DNA of 47,284 nt, from contig PBBY01000003.1 in assembly GCA_002716765.1 (NCBI GenBank), positions 1 to 47,284 on the forward strand, read 5' to 3'. Made by a program: the position numbers and the translations under genes. The first letter of the stretch is position 1. Each line of letters begins with the position of its first letter. The DNA is from Candidatus Magasanikiibacteriota bacterium. Lineage in GTDB: Bacteria; Patescibacteriota; Patescibacteriia; Magasanikbacterales; UBA922. This document shows positions 1-11,300 of the stretch, piece by piece. A model generated the notes under the pieces. The model was not told the DNA's origin and did not search any database. It worked only from the letters and a program-made list of their open reading frames with translations.

Positions 1-64
1 GGAGGTTTTGGCGGAGCCGGAGGTTTTGGCGGAGCCGGAGGTTTTGGCGGAGCCGGAGGTTTTG
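1..64. repeat. 18-bp tandem repeat encoding PPAPPK
   Basis: Three and a half perfect copies of GGAGGTTTTGGCGGAGCC lie head to tail at the left edge. Read on the minus strand, in frame with the partial gene described next, each 18-bp unit encodes the hexapeptide PPAPPK. The unit is a multiple of three, so copy-number change would keep the frame. The array may continue beyond the window. Confidence 0.9.
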
Positions 65-173
65 TTTGACTTTGCTTTTTTCTGTATATGCGAAATTCAC
101 TCAATGTCATATGAACCATTGAGCCATCCGGTTTTTTTACTGGAATTGTTGGTTGAAGTGCATCTGCTGGCAT
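1..173 (-). CDS. partial protein with PPAPPK repeats (C-terminus outside window)
   Basis: An ORF starts at ATG 173 and runs off the left edge (57 complete codons visible). It begins MPADALQPTIPVKKPDG, has a short charged stretch (FRIYRKKQ), then enters the proline-lysine repeat. It is in the same frame as the upstream gene and follows that gene's TAA by 12 nt, so it is probably the next gene of the same operon. No strong SD is seen; a GGAG lies about 16 nt upstream of the ATG. PPAPPK-type tracts usually form extended linkers or wall-spanning segments, but no function can be assigned from this fragment. A plus-strand ORF over the same bases looks like a shadow of the repeat. Confidence 0.6.
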   Translation of the reverse strand, partial: MPADALQPTIPVKKPDGSMVHMTLSEFRIYRKKQSQTKPPAPPKPPAPPKPPAPPKP

Positions 174-185
174 ACATAGTACTGT

Positions 186-1280
186 TTAACTCCAAGAAAA
201 AGTGCCGGTTTCTTCATTAAAATACACCATATCTTTTTTGGAGCCAAAATTATTATTGCGTAAAAATGTATCAACTTGAAGCAACATTGTTGCAGTTTCG
301 TCGTCTAATTCTTGTGGTAAATTTTGTTTTAATTCTGTTGCAAGTGCGGCATGTGCAATGTCTGCCGAACCAAATGATTTCATCCAAGAAAGCAATAATG
401 CCAATGTATCTTCTTCTAAAATCCAAAGAGCAAAGTCATGTTTATGTAATCCTAATTCTTGCGGAAAATCTACCGCTACTGTTTCTACTTGTGGGATTTC
501 TGCACTTTTTTCTGATTGTGTTGGCATTTCAACTTGCGACTCAGTAGGTTTTTCTTCTGGTGGAATACCCAATGCTTCTGCTCGCTCTTCTTTGTTTAAA
601 GAGTGTAATGTTTCAAAAAAACGTTCTGGGCTTTCTAATAATAACACCATTGAGTGGATGTTTTCTTTTTCTATTGCAATAAATGTTTTTAGTAATCCAA
701 TAAGTGTAAGGACAATAGCATTTATATCCCTATCATTAAAATATGATTTTTTTAATTCCAAAGCAATACGTTTTTCGAATTTACTAAAATATTCTGCTTG
801 CGCCAAAGAATCTTTATTATCTAATGCAATTACTTCTTGAACAAGTTTTTCTATAGTAAATGGTTTGCCGTTTTCCATATATACCACTTCTTGTGAAGAA
901 AGAATGGTGTCTCGAATCATTTTATCGTAAACCACACCTCTATCGCTATACGGTGATGTGTTTATAGCAAGCCAAGAAACAAGTTTATCTAGTATTTTTT
1001 GTTCCTGCAATATTGCAAGAAAAAATGTATGTTGCAACACATGCTGCAATTCAAATACATCTAACGACCGAAGTCTTTTCCATGCGATTGTGCTATACCA
1101 ACGAAGATACGTTTCTCGAAACGGAAAAAACTGTTCTGGTGTAAAATTGCTTGTTGCTATATACAATTCTTTTCGCAATGTATGCGCGACATCGGCATTA
1201 GAATACGCATCACTTACATATTTTTCATATGCGTGCAATTCTTCTGAAGTTAATTGTTTTGGAATATACGAAAATTTCAT
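186..1280 (-). CDS. hypothetical protein, 364 aa
   Basis: I do not recognise a family. The protein is soluble, with no signal peptide or membrane segment. Residues 1-230 look mostly helical and charged. A low-complexity Pro/Glu/Gln linker follows (about 235-275, EEKPTESQVEMPTQSEKSAEIPQ), then a second helical region to the C-terminus. It lies 22 nt downstream of the VirB6-like gene and 12 nt upstream of the PPAPPK gene, so it probably belongs to that operon. The two-domain layout with a flexible linker would suit a cytoplasmic partner of the membrane protein, but that is inference. The start is ATG 1280; there is no SD, as is usual for core genes in this window. Confidence 0.75.
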   Translation of the reverse strand: MKFSYIPKQLTSEELHAYEKYVSDAYSNADVAHTLRKELYIATSNFTPEQFFPFRETYLRWYSTIAWKRLRSLDVFELQHVLQHTFFLAILQEQKILDKLVSWLAINTSPYSDRGVVYDKMIRDTILSSQEVVYMENGKPFTIEKLVQEVIALDNKDSLAQAEYFSKFEKRIALELKKSYFNDRDINAIVLTLIGLLKTFIAIEKENIHSMVLLLESPERFFETLHSLNKEERAEALGIPPEEKPTESQVEMPTQSEKSAEIPQVETVAVDFPQELGLHKHDFALWILEEDTLALLLSWMKSFGSADIAHAALATELKQNLPQELDDETATMLLQVDTFLRNNNFGSKKDMVYFNEETGTFSWS

Positions 1281-1302
1281 ATGGTATTATTTTGGTCTAC
1301 GT

Positions 1303-4300
1303 TTACCCTTCTTCTTCTTCTTCCTGTTCACGAAGGTCTAAACTATCTAAAAGCGCCTTAAGCCTTGCTGTGTTCAATATCATATCTTTATGAGGTCTAC
1401 CTTTTTCACGACCCTCATTATAAAATTCTCGCATTGCCTCGCCAACTGCAAACTCCTTATTTTGTCCTTCCCCAGTATTAAACACCTCTTTTGCTTTTCT
1501 AATACCTTTTGCAATTTCAGAAGCATTCATAAAACCAAAACCTAAGTGATTTGCAATACTTTCATTAGTATTACCCGCATCTGTCAAAGCTCTATTAACA
1601 CCATCTAAATTAACAGGATCTGGATCAGCATTGGTATTAAGGTTACGAATAGCCTCCTGCAAACCTGTAAGATCAAGAGAGCCAACTTTATTTGTTGTTT
1701 CACTATGCGTGTTTTTAAATTCTGGTTCATCTGCAATTCTGCTCTCTAAACCTCTTTTATTACCAAATTGTTCCGTGCGTTTTAGTTGTTGTTTGCGGTG
1801 TTGTTGTTGTTTTGCTGCTTCTTTGTCTTGTTCTTTATAGTATCTATCACCAACTTTGGTAGTATGTTCGTCTTTTGGGGTCATACGACCTATTGGACTA
1901 ACAGTCGCTCCAACTGTACCACTCCACTTTTCTGGCGCCTCTTTTGAGGCTGGTGTGTATTTTAACTTCGCGTCATCTATGGATCGCGAAATACGTTCTC
2001 TTGCTTCTGGTCTAAGAGACTCTAAAAGCGCAATAAATCCTTGTGTGTCGCTTTCAAACATAGCCCTTATGTTATTTTCTATCGCAGGGTTAAGTTTTGA
2101 CTGATAAGTTAATGAATTTGCAGCGGTAGACAATGTACGAATAACAGAAGCATCGAGCTGTTTATTACCTTCTTCATCTATAATATATTCCCCGCTTGAA
2201 TCCACCATATGAAAAGTGCTACTTCCATTAGCATCGGCATTCATCATTCCATCTATTCCTGTAATCTTTGCAAAATCCACTCTTTCTGCTCTGTATAACT
2301 GTGTCTCTTCACTCTTAGACTGTGCTTTCATACGTGCTTCTGGAGAAAGCCAACCACTTTCATCTAGTGCGGCAGCAATAGTATAGTTCATAGTTGTACC
2401 TATTTCTGCATCATAGCCTTCTATCGTAGTACCTTGGGCAGCACTATACCCTTCCGAGGCCAATGCTTTTTCGGTGTCTCTGGCTTGTTGCATATATGCG
2501 TTTACTCTTTCTGCGCCATAACGTTCTTTTTGTCTTTTTAACGCAGCGTCAAGTGCTTGTGCCTGAACTAACTCTCTGTCTTCACCTCTAAAACCGTCGC
2601 AAGTATACGTGCCGTTATCTTCTTTAAGTTCTAAGACTTCTCCAAAAGTAATAGCATGCTTTCTTCTTTGTAGTCCGATATCATCATTTTTATTTATATT
2701 CTCAACAAACCCAACCCTTTCTAATATTTTTTGTTCTACATCATCTGCCACCTCTGCGTCATATTTACGCATTGCATTAAGCAGTCCTTGTGTATCGGCA
2801 AACTGGTCGGTAGTTACAACACCCTCTGCCATTCTCCCGATAGCTTCTGGTACAAGATGTGCAAAGTTAGCCGCTTTAAGGTGTTCATAATCAGCGCTTG
2901 CGTTTTGTATCTCTCTTCTGACTTGATCAGCCTTGTGTATTTGTGGTCTTCCTTCTTTTTTTGCTATAGCATCTCTGGCACGCCCTGCAATTTCTGCAGT
3001 CCTTCTTTCTTTCTTTTTTCTTTCATTTTCAGAAACAGCCTCGCCTTTTGCTGACGCTTTTTCTATTTTTCCATACTTTTCTCCCCTTCTGAACATAGCC
3101 TCAAACCCACCACTTGTATCTATAGATTTTCGTTTTTTAGCCGCCTCTTTTGTGTCTGTAATACCTAATGACCGTATCAGGCCATTAACCAGTTCTTCTT
3201 GCCCTTGTGTAGTGTATGTATTTCTTGCTTGCTTTTCCATTTCTTTGGTAATTCTCTTCTTCTCTTCAGGGTCAGTGGCATTATTTACGTTTCTTGCATC
3301 AGCTAACTGTGACTCAATCAAACCTTTTTGAAATTCAGTAAGGTTTTCACCATTGACCCCTTTTTTATTGTTTAAAAAGTTATCTAGATCCAGCTGACCA
3401 TCTCCTTCTTGAGCTATAAATTCTATTGCAAGACTTGCAGTGAGCGCCGCGACGTCGTCTGCTTGGTTTACCAATCCCATTGCCACTTGCTCTACTTCTG
3501 CTGTTTTTTGTGGGAATTTTTTTGTCTTTAATGCCTCTTGTGCTATTTTATCGGTTAAGGCTGCGGTTTTTCTGTCTCCTTCAGACGTACCACCAGTGGA
3601 AATTCTCATGTCTGTTACCTGTTTAATAATTTCCATAGTTTCTTTTGCTTGGTCACCACGCTTCATGGCTCTTTCGGCAGGTTCTGCAAAGAATAATTGT
3701 ATTTTATCCTTCCAATTTCCGTCACCTTTTGCAATTTTTTCCTCTATGTCTTTTGCTCTCTGACTTCTATCCTGTATACTCCTTGCCCTCATGGCAGTAT
3801 AGCGTTCTGCAATACCCAATCCAGCCCTGCGAAGTTGTGCCCCACCAAGTCGCTTGACCGCTTCTTTTCCTGCCCACTTTCCTGCTCCTTTTGTCACTCC
3901 CCACGCCTTTCCTTTTACGGCGCCAAATGCTTGTACTGGCAGTTCTTTTGTTTTTCTTCCGGCCCATTTTGCCACGCCAAAACCTGCAATGAATCCCCCG
4001 CCGGCAAGACCCACGGCTTTTGCTTTTCCGACCATATCTGCACCACGTGTTCCAAGTTTTTGAACTCGTTCTATCCCTAACCACATAAAACCAAGGGCAA
4101 TAAAATAATTTGCCAAGTTTGGCCATGTGGCTGCAGCATTATTTGCTACAGCTAGATTATCGTCTGTACCATACACGGTATCGGCTAGTTTATATGGATT
4201 ACCTCTATTTATTTGGTCTAATCCATCTCCCCCACCAAAAGAAGCAAATGCTAAATACAAGAAAAATACCATTATTGGTGCAACCAGAACATGATTAAGG

Positions 4301-5100
4301 AATTCTTTCCAGAAGTCATCCGCAGCAGACTTTGTGGTTTGTAATACGCCAAAAATAAATGCAAGTGGAGATAAAACAATGCAAATCCACAGCACCACAA
4401 GCCGCTGAATTAACATCCACAAATAGGCGCCAAGCGTAAGCATGGTAGTAAAAGCAAATATGACGGCAACTGTGGTTCCAATAAAAACGGTATAGTCTAA
4501 GTTTTCATCTGCTGTGGATCCACCACCTTGAATCATGTTAAATATTTCACTAAAACTGAACATTTTTAACAGGTTTCCTCCGGCCACACTTGCCACTGCA
4601 TTTAAAAAAGTAATAGTAAATACTTGTGCAATATCTATAATTAACTGTGTAATGGAATTACTGAAATTAACAAAAATTGCCGCAAACACTAATTTGGTTA
4701 ATGTTTTTTTCCATTCGTATTGTTCTAATCCTAAAATAGTACCAAACGCAATTACCATTAAAATAACGATAAAAAACATATTGGCAAAATCTCTTATTAC
4801 TTGCCATCCAAGCCTAACCACATCTGCGTTTATATAGTCGTTATATGCTGCAATTGTAATAAAAAACTTTAATTCAAAAATAGCCAAATTTACAAACATT
4901 TTGGCAAAGTACAGGTTTATATTTATAAGCGCTTCTAAAATACCACTTTTAATAACACTTGCATCTACTTCGGCAGAAACTGGCATGGCCAAGAAAAACA
5001 CAAACCCAATAACAGATAACAACCCAAAAGAAAGCACTGTTTTTTTTGTGCGTTTGGACAAATGACGAGATGTATATTGTTTTGCGCCTATGTTTTTCAT
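1303..5100 (-). CDS. VirB6/TrbL-like polytopic membrane protein with long cytoplasmic tail
   Basis: About 1,265 aa from ATG 5100. A start at 5226 is also open, but 5100 places a normal signal sequence at the N-terminus: basic KRTKK, a hydrophobic core, then AMPVSA before EVDA. The first 370 residues carry about six hydrophobic segments. One includes the pattern LVVLWICIVLSPLAFIFG, which resembles VirB6/TrbL inner-membrane channel proteins of type IV secretion systems. After a Gly/Ala-rich stretch, about 850 residues are charged, soluble and Lys/Glu-rich, ending in a Glu run. That tail is far longer than in classical VirB6 (about 300 aa). The gene lies between the giant secreted protein and the 364-aa protein. 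The VirB6 relationship is judged from topology and the SPLAF segment only; a generic export-channel protein is the alternative. Confidence 0.65.
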   Translation of the reverse strand: MKNIGAKQYTSRHLSKRTKKTVLSFGLLSVIGFVFFLAMPVSAEVDASVIKSGILEALININLYFAKMFVNLAIFELKFFITIAAYNDYINADVVRLGWQVIRDFANMFFIVILMVIAFGTILGLEQYEWKKTLTKLVFAAIFVNFSNSITQLIIDIAQVFTITFLNAVASVAGGNLLKMFSFSEIFNMIQGGGSTADENLDYTVFIGTTVAVIFAFTTMLTLGAYLWMLIQRLVVLWICIVLSPLAFIFGVLQTTKSAADDFWKEFLNHVLVAPIMVFFLYLAFASFGGGDGLDQINRGNPYKLADTVYGTDDNLAVANNAAATWPNLANYFIALGFMWLGIERVQKLGTRGADMVGKAKAVGLAGGGFIAGFGVAKWAGRKTKELPVQAFGAVKGKAWGVTKGAGKWAGKEAVKRLGGAQLRRAGLGIAERYTAMRARSIQDRSQRAKDIEEKIAKGDGNWKDKIQLFFAEPAERAMKRGDQAKETMEIIKQVTDMRISTGGTSEGDRKTAALTDKIAQEALKTKKFPQKTAEVEQVAMGLVNQADDVAALTASLAIEFIAQEGDGQLDLDNFLNNKKGVNGENLTEFQKGLIESQLADARNVNNATDPEEKKRITKEMEKQARNTYTTQGQEELVNGLIRSLGITDTKEAAKKRKSIDTSGGFEAMFRRGEKYGKIEKASAKGEAVSENERKKKERRTAEIAGRARDAIAKKEGRPQIHKADQVRREIQNASADYEHLKAANFAHLVPEAIGRMAEGVVTTDQFADTQGLLNAMRKYDAEVADDVEQKILERVGFVENINKNDDIGLQRRKHAITFGEVLELKEDNGTYTCDGFRGEDRELVQAQALDAALKRQKERYGAERVNAYMQQARDTEKALASEGYSAAQGTTIEGYDAEIGTTMNYTIAAALDESGWLSPEARMKAQSKSEETQLYRAERVDFAKITGIDGMMNADANGSSTFHMVDSSGEYIIDEEGNKQLDASVIRTLSTAANSLTYQSKLNPAIENNIRAMFESDTQGFIALLESLRPEARERISRSIDDAKLKYTPASKEAPEKWSGTVGATVSPIGRMTPKDEHTTKVGDRYYKEQDKEAAKQQQHRKQQLKRTEQFGNKRGLESRIADEPEFKNTHSETTNKVGSLDLTGLQEAIRNLNTNADPDPVNLDGVNRALTDAGNTNESIANHLGFGFMNASEIAKGIRKAKEVFNTGEGQNKEFAVGEAMREFYNEGREKGRPHKDMILNTARLKALLDSLDLREQEEEEEG

Positions 5101-5216
5101 AAACGCCGTCCAACGAGTAATAATTTTTTTACAAAATATGAGCATAAAAACACAGAAAAAAGTGTAGACGTGCTGAGATTTCTGTTTTATATAAAACAAA
5201 TAAATAAGATAGTTAT

Positions 5217-5245
5217 AGTATATCACAGATTGGAAAAAAAAGGGA
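5217..5245 (-). promoter_or_regulatory. possible promoter for the VirB6-like gene
   Basis: A good -10 hexamer (TATACT, at 5217-5222 on the minus strand) lies between the terminator of the giant gene and the VirB6-like gene. The -35 position (TCCCTT, 17 bp away) is poor. A separate promoter is expected here because a terminator precedes it. Confidence 0.3.
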
Positions 5246-5275
5246 TAATGGACGTGGGGAAAAATCGAAACAAAA

Positions 5276-5303
5276 AACCACCCGGGTTTGGGTGGTTTTT
5301 TTA
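5276..5303 (-). terminator. intrinsic terminator after the giant gene
   Basis: The inverted repeat AACCACCC / GGGTGGTT has a 6-nt loop and is followed on the minus strand by a T run. It begins directly after the TAA of the giant gene. The stem is flanked by A and T runs, so it could work in either direction. It should uncouple the giant gene from the VirB6-like gene at least partly. Confidence 0.8.
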
Positions 5304-8300
5304 TTACTGTTCTGGTGCAATAATAATATATCCGTTATATTCGGTCCATGGGTCAGATATTTGACCCAGAAAGTTGTCACCGTTACACTGATTACTTTTT
5401 ACAACTAAATCACCTTCTTGCTGTGGTTCTTCATCTGGCTCAAAAGCACCATGACAATACCTATTATCTTCACCTTCAACACCACAAAATCCATTACACC
5501 ATCCCCAATTATCTAAGACTTGTACTTTTGGTTTAAAGACGCAGATGCGGTCCTCTGACTCATATCCATATTCTTCTAATCGAGCCTGTGTCCCTGAAAG
5601 CTCCTCGCCAAATTTAGAAAGTAAGTCACCGACTTCTAAGGAGTATTCATCGCTTGTAAGCATATCTTCGTCACAAATATAGGCGTGACCAAATCGTATT
5701 GGCCCTTCAGAACAAGCGCGTGGTAAATTACCAAACTCTTTTCTTTTGGATCCAATTTCGCACCCAAAAGGAGTGTCACCTTGTCCCTGAAACCCCTCAT
5801 GAACAAAACCGCATATATCAGATTCCTTTTCACATAATATATCTGTATTATACGAACATCTATCAAAACTTGATTGACCTTTAGTATTATTATTCTCACA
5901 CAATGGTTTTGCGTTTTTATATAGACCTATTTTATCTCTCCCAGTTATATTTCCATCATCCCAGTTTACCATTATTCTTCTAATTGGCATATGATTGTGG
6001 TCTGCCCAGGCAAAGAATTCTATATCTGCAGAATAACTCTCTTTTCCCACCACAAGAATATATTCAATATCATTATTTACTGGGTCAATAAACTCGTCCC
6101 CGTTACCATCACCATCGTAATCCGCTGCTGTACCATTCTTCCCGTTAACAGTAATATTATCTCGTTCACCAAGACCACAAACACCTTCTTGCCCACCTCT
6201 TCCACACGTATATGGATTGGTTGAGTATATTTTCGGCACACGCTTAAACTCCTCTATACCTATGGAAAAATCAGCGTCTTTTAGACTTGTATTATACGTA
6301 AAATTATTAGTATCATCGTTTAGTCCTACTAAATGGACATAATTGAAAGTTTTTGCAAAAATTTTTCTTAATGCAACATGAGGTTGAGCATTTGGCACTT
6401 CTGTGGAGAAATCATGCCTACAATCACCTCTTGAAGAAGGAAGAAATATGTGTCTCTTTTGGCAAGCATATGGTACACCATCAGAAACAGCATTGTCGAT
6501 AAAAGTGATTGACCGTAAAGTGTTTAGTCTGGAACCTTGTACATCACTATTTTCCAAAGGCAAACTACCGTATGGCTGATGTGTTTGGTTAAATTCTAAT
6601 TTAATACCAATGTCATCAGGAACTTCCCCACCTTCCCAAGTTCTATCTGTCCATGCTTTATTTGTTGTTTCAGATATTGGGTTACCCTGCTCCTTGTAAA
6701 CAGAAGCAAACTCTACACACTGGTCATTTATTGTTGCAATAATAGATAATTGTGGAACCGCAATCTCCTCGGGGTTATTGTTACAGTTTTTAGTAATGTA
6801 CCCAAGAAATTCTCCGTCAGAATTAAAGTCCATACCAATTGCAAACCAATTTTTTCCATCATCTTTTTTATTATCAATTCCACACTCATTATCTTTATCA
6901 AAAGGATCGAAAAACCGATTATTCGCATAATTTATAAGATTTCCCAACTTATTATCATAATAAATAACAAAATACCTTCTACTCACCGTATTTCTTTCAT
7001 CTAGTGCGGTGCATGGCTGATTATTACAGACCGAATCTGTAAGTTCAGAGTAATCATTACTTTTTTCTGGGTTTATTATAAGGTAATTACCAATCAATGC
7101 CCTTTCTCCCTGCCTATCGTTTCCTTCTGGCTCTCTATTATTTAGACAGGCATTCTTGTTTCGTCGATTCATTCTCCAATCACCGTAAAGCCCTTTTATA
7201 CCATCATCTTCACTACCAAAAGGGAACTCTTCATTACTACCCAAACATTGTGATGATGCAACAGTTGGATCCTCAGACAGTTCACCTCTTATTTCCCCAC
7301 TTTGACCTATTTCATACTTTTCTCGAAGATCATTGATGTCAAGAGACACTTCAAGAGAAAATAGTTCTGGTAAAACTTGGTCATCTAATCCCTGTGCAAT
7401 TCCTGTGGTAATAAAGTAAACAGTATCCAAATCATAATCTCGGATTGTTTTTTCTACATCATGTCGCTTAAGCGAGCTATTTAAGCTATTTGCAAAACTT
7501 TCTTTTATTAAGGCTCTTGTATTATCTGATCCGTAGATAGTATTATCAGGATCATTATTACTGCTATGCTGTATTAGTGTTTGCTTATTTCTTGTACGAA
7601 AATCTTCTTCGTTAAATATCCTATTTACATAATCTGCATCTACATTTGTTGGTGTAATTTCACTTGCATAGGTACCTCCAGGTGAAAACAATGCGGGAAA
7701 CACTATACTTCCCTGGGAGTTTTTATAGTGCAAGGTGTGATAAAATTTATCTGTACCAAAACGATTATTGGATACAAATCGTTTTGGATGCATTAGAATA
7801 CCAAGACTACTGATACCACTAGAAAGTAATCCAACAGGTAGGACCCTATCGCTATCACCATCCTGGAATCCTAGGCTTTTTCTGTCGTTACTTATTACAT
7901 GATCTCTAGAAAAGACTGGGACCTCTAGAGGTTGAAATCCCTCTTTTTCGACCTTCCTACAACCATCTTGTGCAGCCCACATCCCGGCTGAACAGACGTT
8001 ATCGCATTGACCACCAAGGCCGTTGTCCACCTGATTATTTCCAAAATCTCCGTCCCCCTGATTATTTCCCAACAAACCTCCCCCTAGACAATTTTCATGA
8101 CACGGGCAACCCTGTATTACAGCCTCCAAATAGTTATACTCAAAACCTGTCCGCCATTTATATCTTTTAAAAAGATCAAACAATGGTGCCGTTTCTCTTA
8201 CATAGCGAAGTTCGGGGTTGTTATTGGTAGTGCAAGTTTTACAATACTCAACTGTTCGTGTATCTATTAACCTTTCCGTTCTTAATGATACAAATCCTTT

Positions 8301-11300
8301 TGTTATATTTTTCACGCCTTTATTCCTTTCGAACCATCTATACACAAACTTATCTAGATCTTCTGCATCCCAAAGATACTTTTTACACGTAGAATCACCA
8401 GGCTCGCATTGACGCCCTTCGTCACCTTCCATTGTCAGTACCCCATTAGACAATATATTTTTTCGGTTTATAGGGGGTACATTTTTATCTTGGTTAATGT
8501 TTAAACCTTTTTTTGTGGAAATAGCTCCCAACGCCTGCATACCGTAACCCATACGGTACCTTCGTGGAAGACCGTCTTCTAAAACAGATGTATTCCCACA
8601 CATAGCGGTTTTATACCCGCCGTCTGTACAATAACTAAAACAAGACCTCTTATCTGCATGCATATCATTAATACCGAACGGACTATCACAGTTACTTCTT
8701 GCGGTGACATTTACAAAATACCCATCCTGAAGCCGGTTCTGAAAGTTCCCACCCTTTGTATAACCTCCGGTAGCCCAGGCACGACGTAGCTCATCGTTAT
8801 CTCCCCCTGGTTCATTATCAGACGGTAAATAAACGTCGGTAGACATCATCTCACTTCTATAATACCCGCCTTTTGTATCTGTGGAGTTGGTACAATAGAC
8901 CTGACCACCATCACCACCATCACCTTCCGCAGCATCTAATGTAAGAGAATATCCGGCATCTTGACTAGATGCTAATACGTCAAATTTGGATGTTGAAATT
9001 CGTAGTGGCAACCAGGTTAAACATAAAGTATTAAAACCATATTCCACAGAACGGCTATCGTCATATTCCAAACAATACCCTTGTGTTCCAAAACGTTTAT
9101 ATTTTTTATCTACCGGACTACAAATTCCTCCCGACTCACGAGGTCCACACTCATTACCGTCAATCGTACATGGTATACCAACAAACTTTTGACCTCCTTC
9201 TTGATCCACAGCGGTGCAAATTCCTTTTGGTTCTTTATATTCTTGTTTATCTTTCTCTATTCCATCTATGGGCCAAAAATCTGTTTCTCCATTTCTATAG
9301 GTTAGCTCGGTGTACTCACAGGAACAATTTCCCTGTTCGCAGACATTTGCATTTTCATAGGTATCAATAGTTTGTTTTTTGTAATACCTAAAGTAGCCAC
9401 TATCATCTTTAATGAATGACGTAACCTCTGTTTCATCTTTGTTTAGTAGATCATTTGGAAATGGGCTGTCTTCTTCTGGATATGTCTTACACTGACTTTT
9501 TTCTTTTTCTATCTCCTTAACTAATGTTTTAATATCCTGAGAAATAGGTATCCCATCTTCAGTATTTACAACGGTTCTAAATACTCCATCAATTGGATAT
9601 AAGCATAACCCACCATAACACCTTCCCCCATCTTCTGTTCCACAATTACTCCAATTAGGTTCGTACTCAGCACTAACACCTGTACCTGTACTAACACAAT
9701 CTTTTTCATCACCTGTAATAGTCGTCGTTGCTTCACGAAGCATATAGCTAGTATTTTCTATTTTTTGAATATCCTTATCTGGTTCTGAAATACCAAAACT
9801 AAAACTAATCGACCGTAAATTATTTACTTGATATTTTTTAAAGAGTGAATACCCAACATAATCCTCGGCATGCCAAAATGTACCACGCTTTTTATATAGA
9901 TTTTCTGTAAGTATTGTTTGTTGTATTTGTGCATTTTCTGGATCATCTGCATCAACCCATTTTCCACACGTTTCTCCTGCTTCTGGCAACCCTTCACACG
10001 CCTTAAATTCACTACATAAATTTTGCTTTGTTATTGGGTCATATTTCCAACTTCTACATGCTAACCATTCACTACACTCTCTGTCTCGTACAACCTTTAA
10101 TAGTAGATTGGTGTCTGCTATTCCTTGTGGTGCCGTTACAATTGGTACTGCACTATATGGTGGGTTTGCACGCTTGCTTACATCATAAAGCGCCGCACTA
10201 TTGTACAATTTATTTACATCGTCTGTTTTGTTAAACAAGACACACCCGTCTAATAGCCCTACTTTTCCTTCGCAATCGGCAGTATCTCTGGTTACTTTAT
10301 CATTATAAATAACATAATACGGTTTTCCTTCTGGATGAAGGTTGGATGAGTCTGACGGATCAATAAGTTCGGTACATAAATTTTGATCGACAGGACATTG
10401 ACCAACATAGCCATCGTAATTTCCAAAGGTTTCATTTGCATAAATACCATATTCGGAACCACCTTGAATAAAGTTTGCGTAACACGGTACATTTCCTTTG
10501 TTTATACATGCACTGTCCCCGTCACAATCTATATCCTCTGTACAAATTTGTGTACTATTATCCTCACAAAATCCCACATTTTGGTCGGCTAAATACCAGC
10601 CAAAGAATTCTTGGTCTTCGTCTTCTTTTTCTCTGTATTCACATCGCTTGTTTCCGGTAATTGTAGGATCTTTAAAATACCAAACACTCGCACCATGACC
10701 AAAAGCAGCACACCCCGAAACTTCTTCTTGGCATAATGCCGAATCATACATATCTGGATCATTTTTCACCATGACATCTTCATAAGAATATGATATGTCT
10801 GCCGTTTCATCTGGTAAAATTTGTTCTTCTAGTCCAACCACCATACAACCTCTTTCTGATTCAGTACAAACATGCTCTGGGATAACCGATAAATATATTG
10901 GCTCACTTGCCAAAGTATCTGCAGGGATAACAGTGGTAGAGATTCTCACATTCTGCCTTTCGAAAGCTGCTAATTCCCGATATACCGCTGCGTCTTCTAA
11001 AATTATTGGTTCACGCAAATAACACCCTTGTTCTCCGGCAAGAATAGTGCACGTGTATTTTCTTTCTTTAAAACAAGTTGCACCTTCATCACCAGCCACA
11101 CCTCCTGCAATACACTCTTGCTCATCTGATGGAATATTGTCGTTTTCTATATTACAAGTTTGATCTCCTGTTACAACCTCACAACTATATTGTTTTGGTA
11201 CAGAGATTTCACAATCTTGTTGTTCAAATCCATCACCTGACCTCGGGCAAAAAGCATTATATATATGCATTTTTTCTGCATCTGACCCAACTTCATGCGC

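Noticed and set aside
8-220. Plus-strand ORF with AEPEVL repeats
   Set aside because: Every multiple-of-three tandem repeat opens several frames. The minus-strand PPAPPK frame is preferred because it continues the operon direction and has a non-repeated N-terminal segment.
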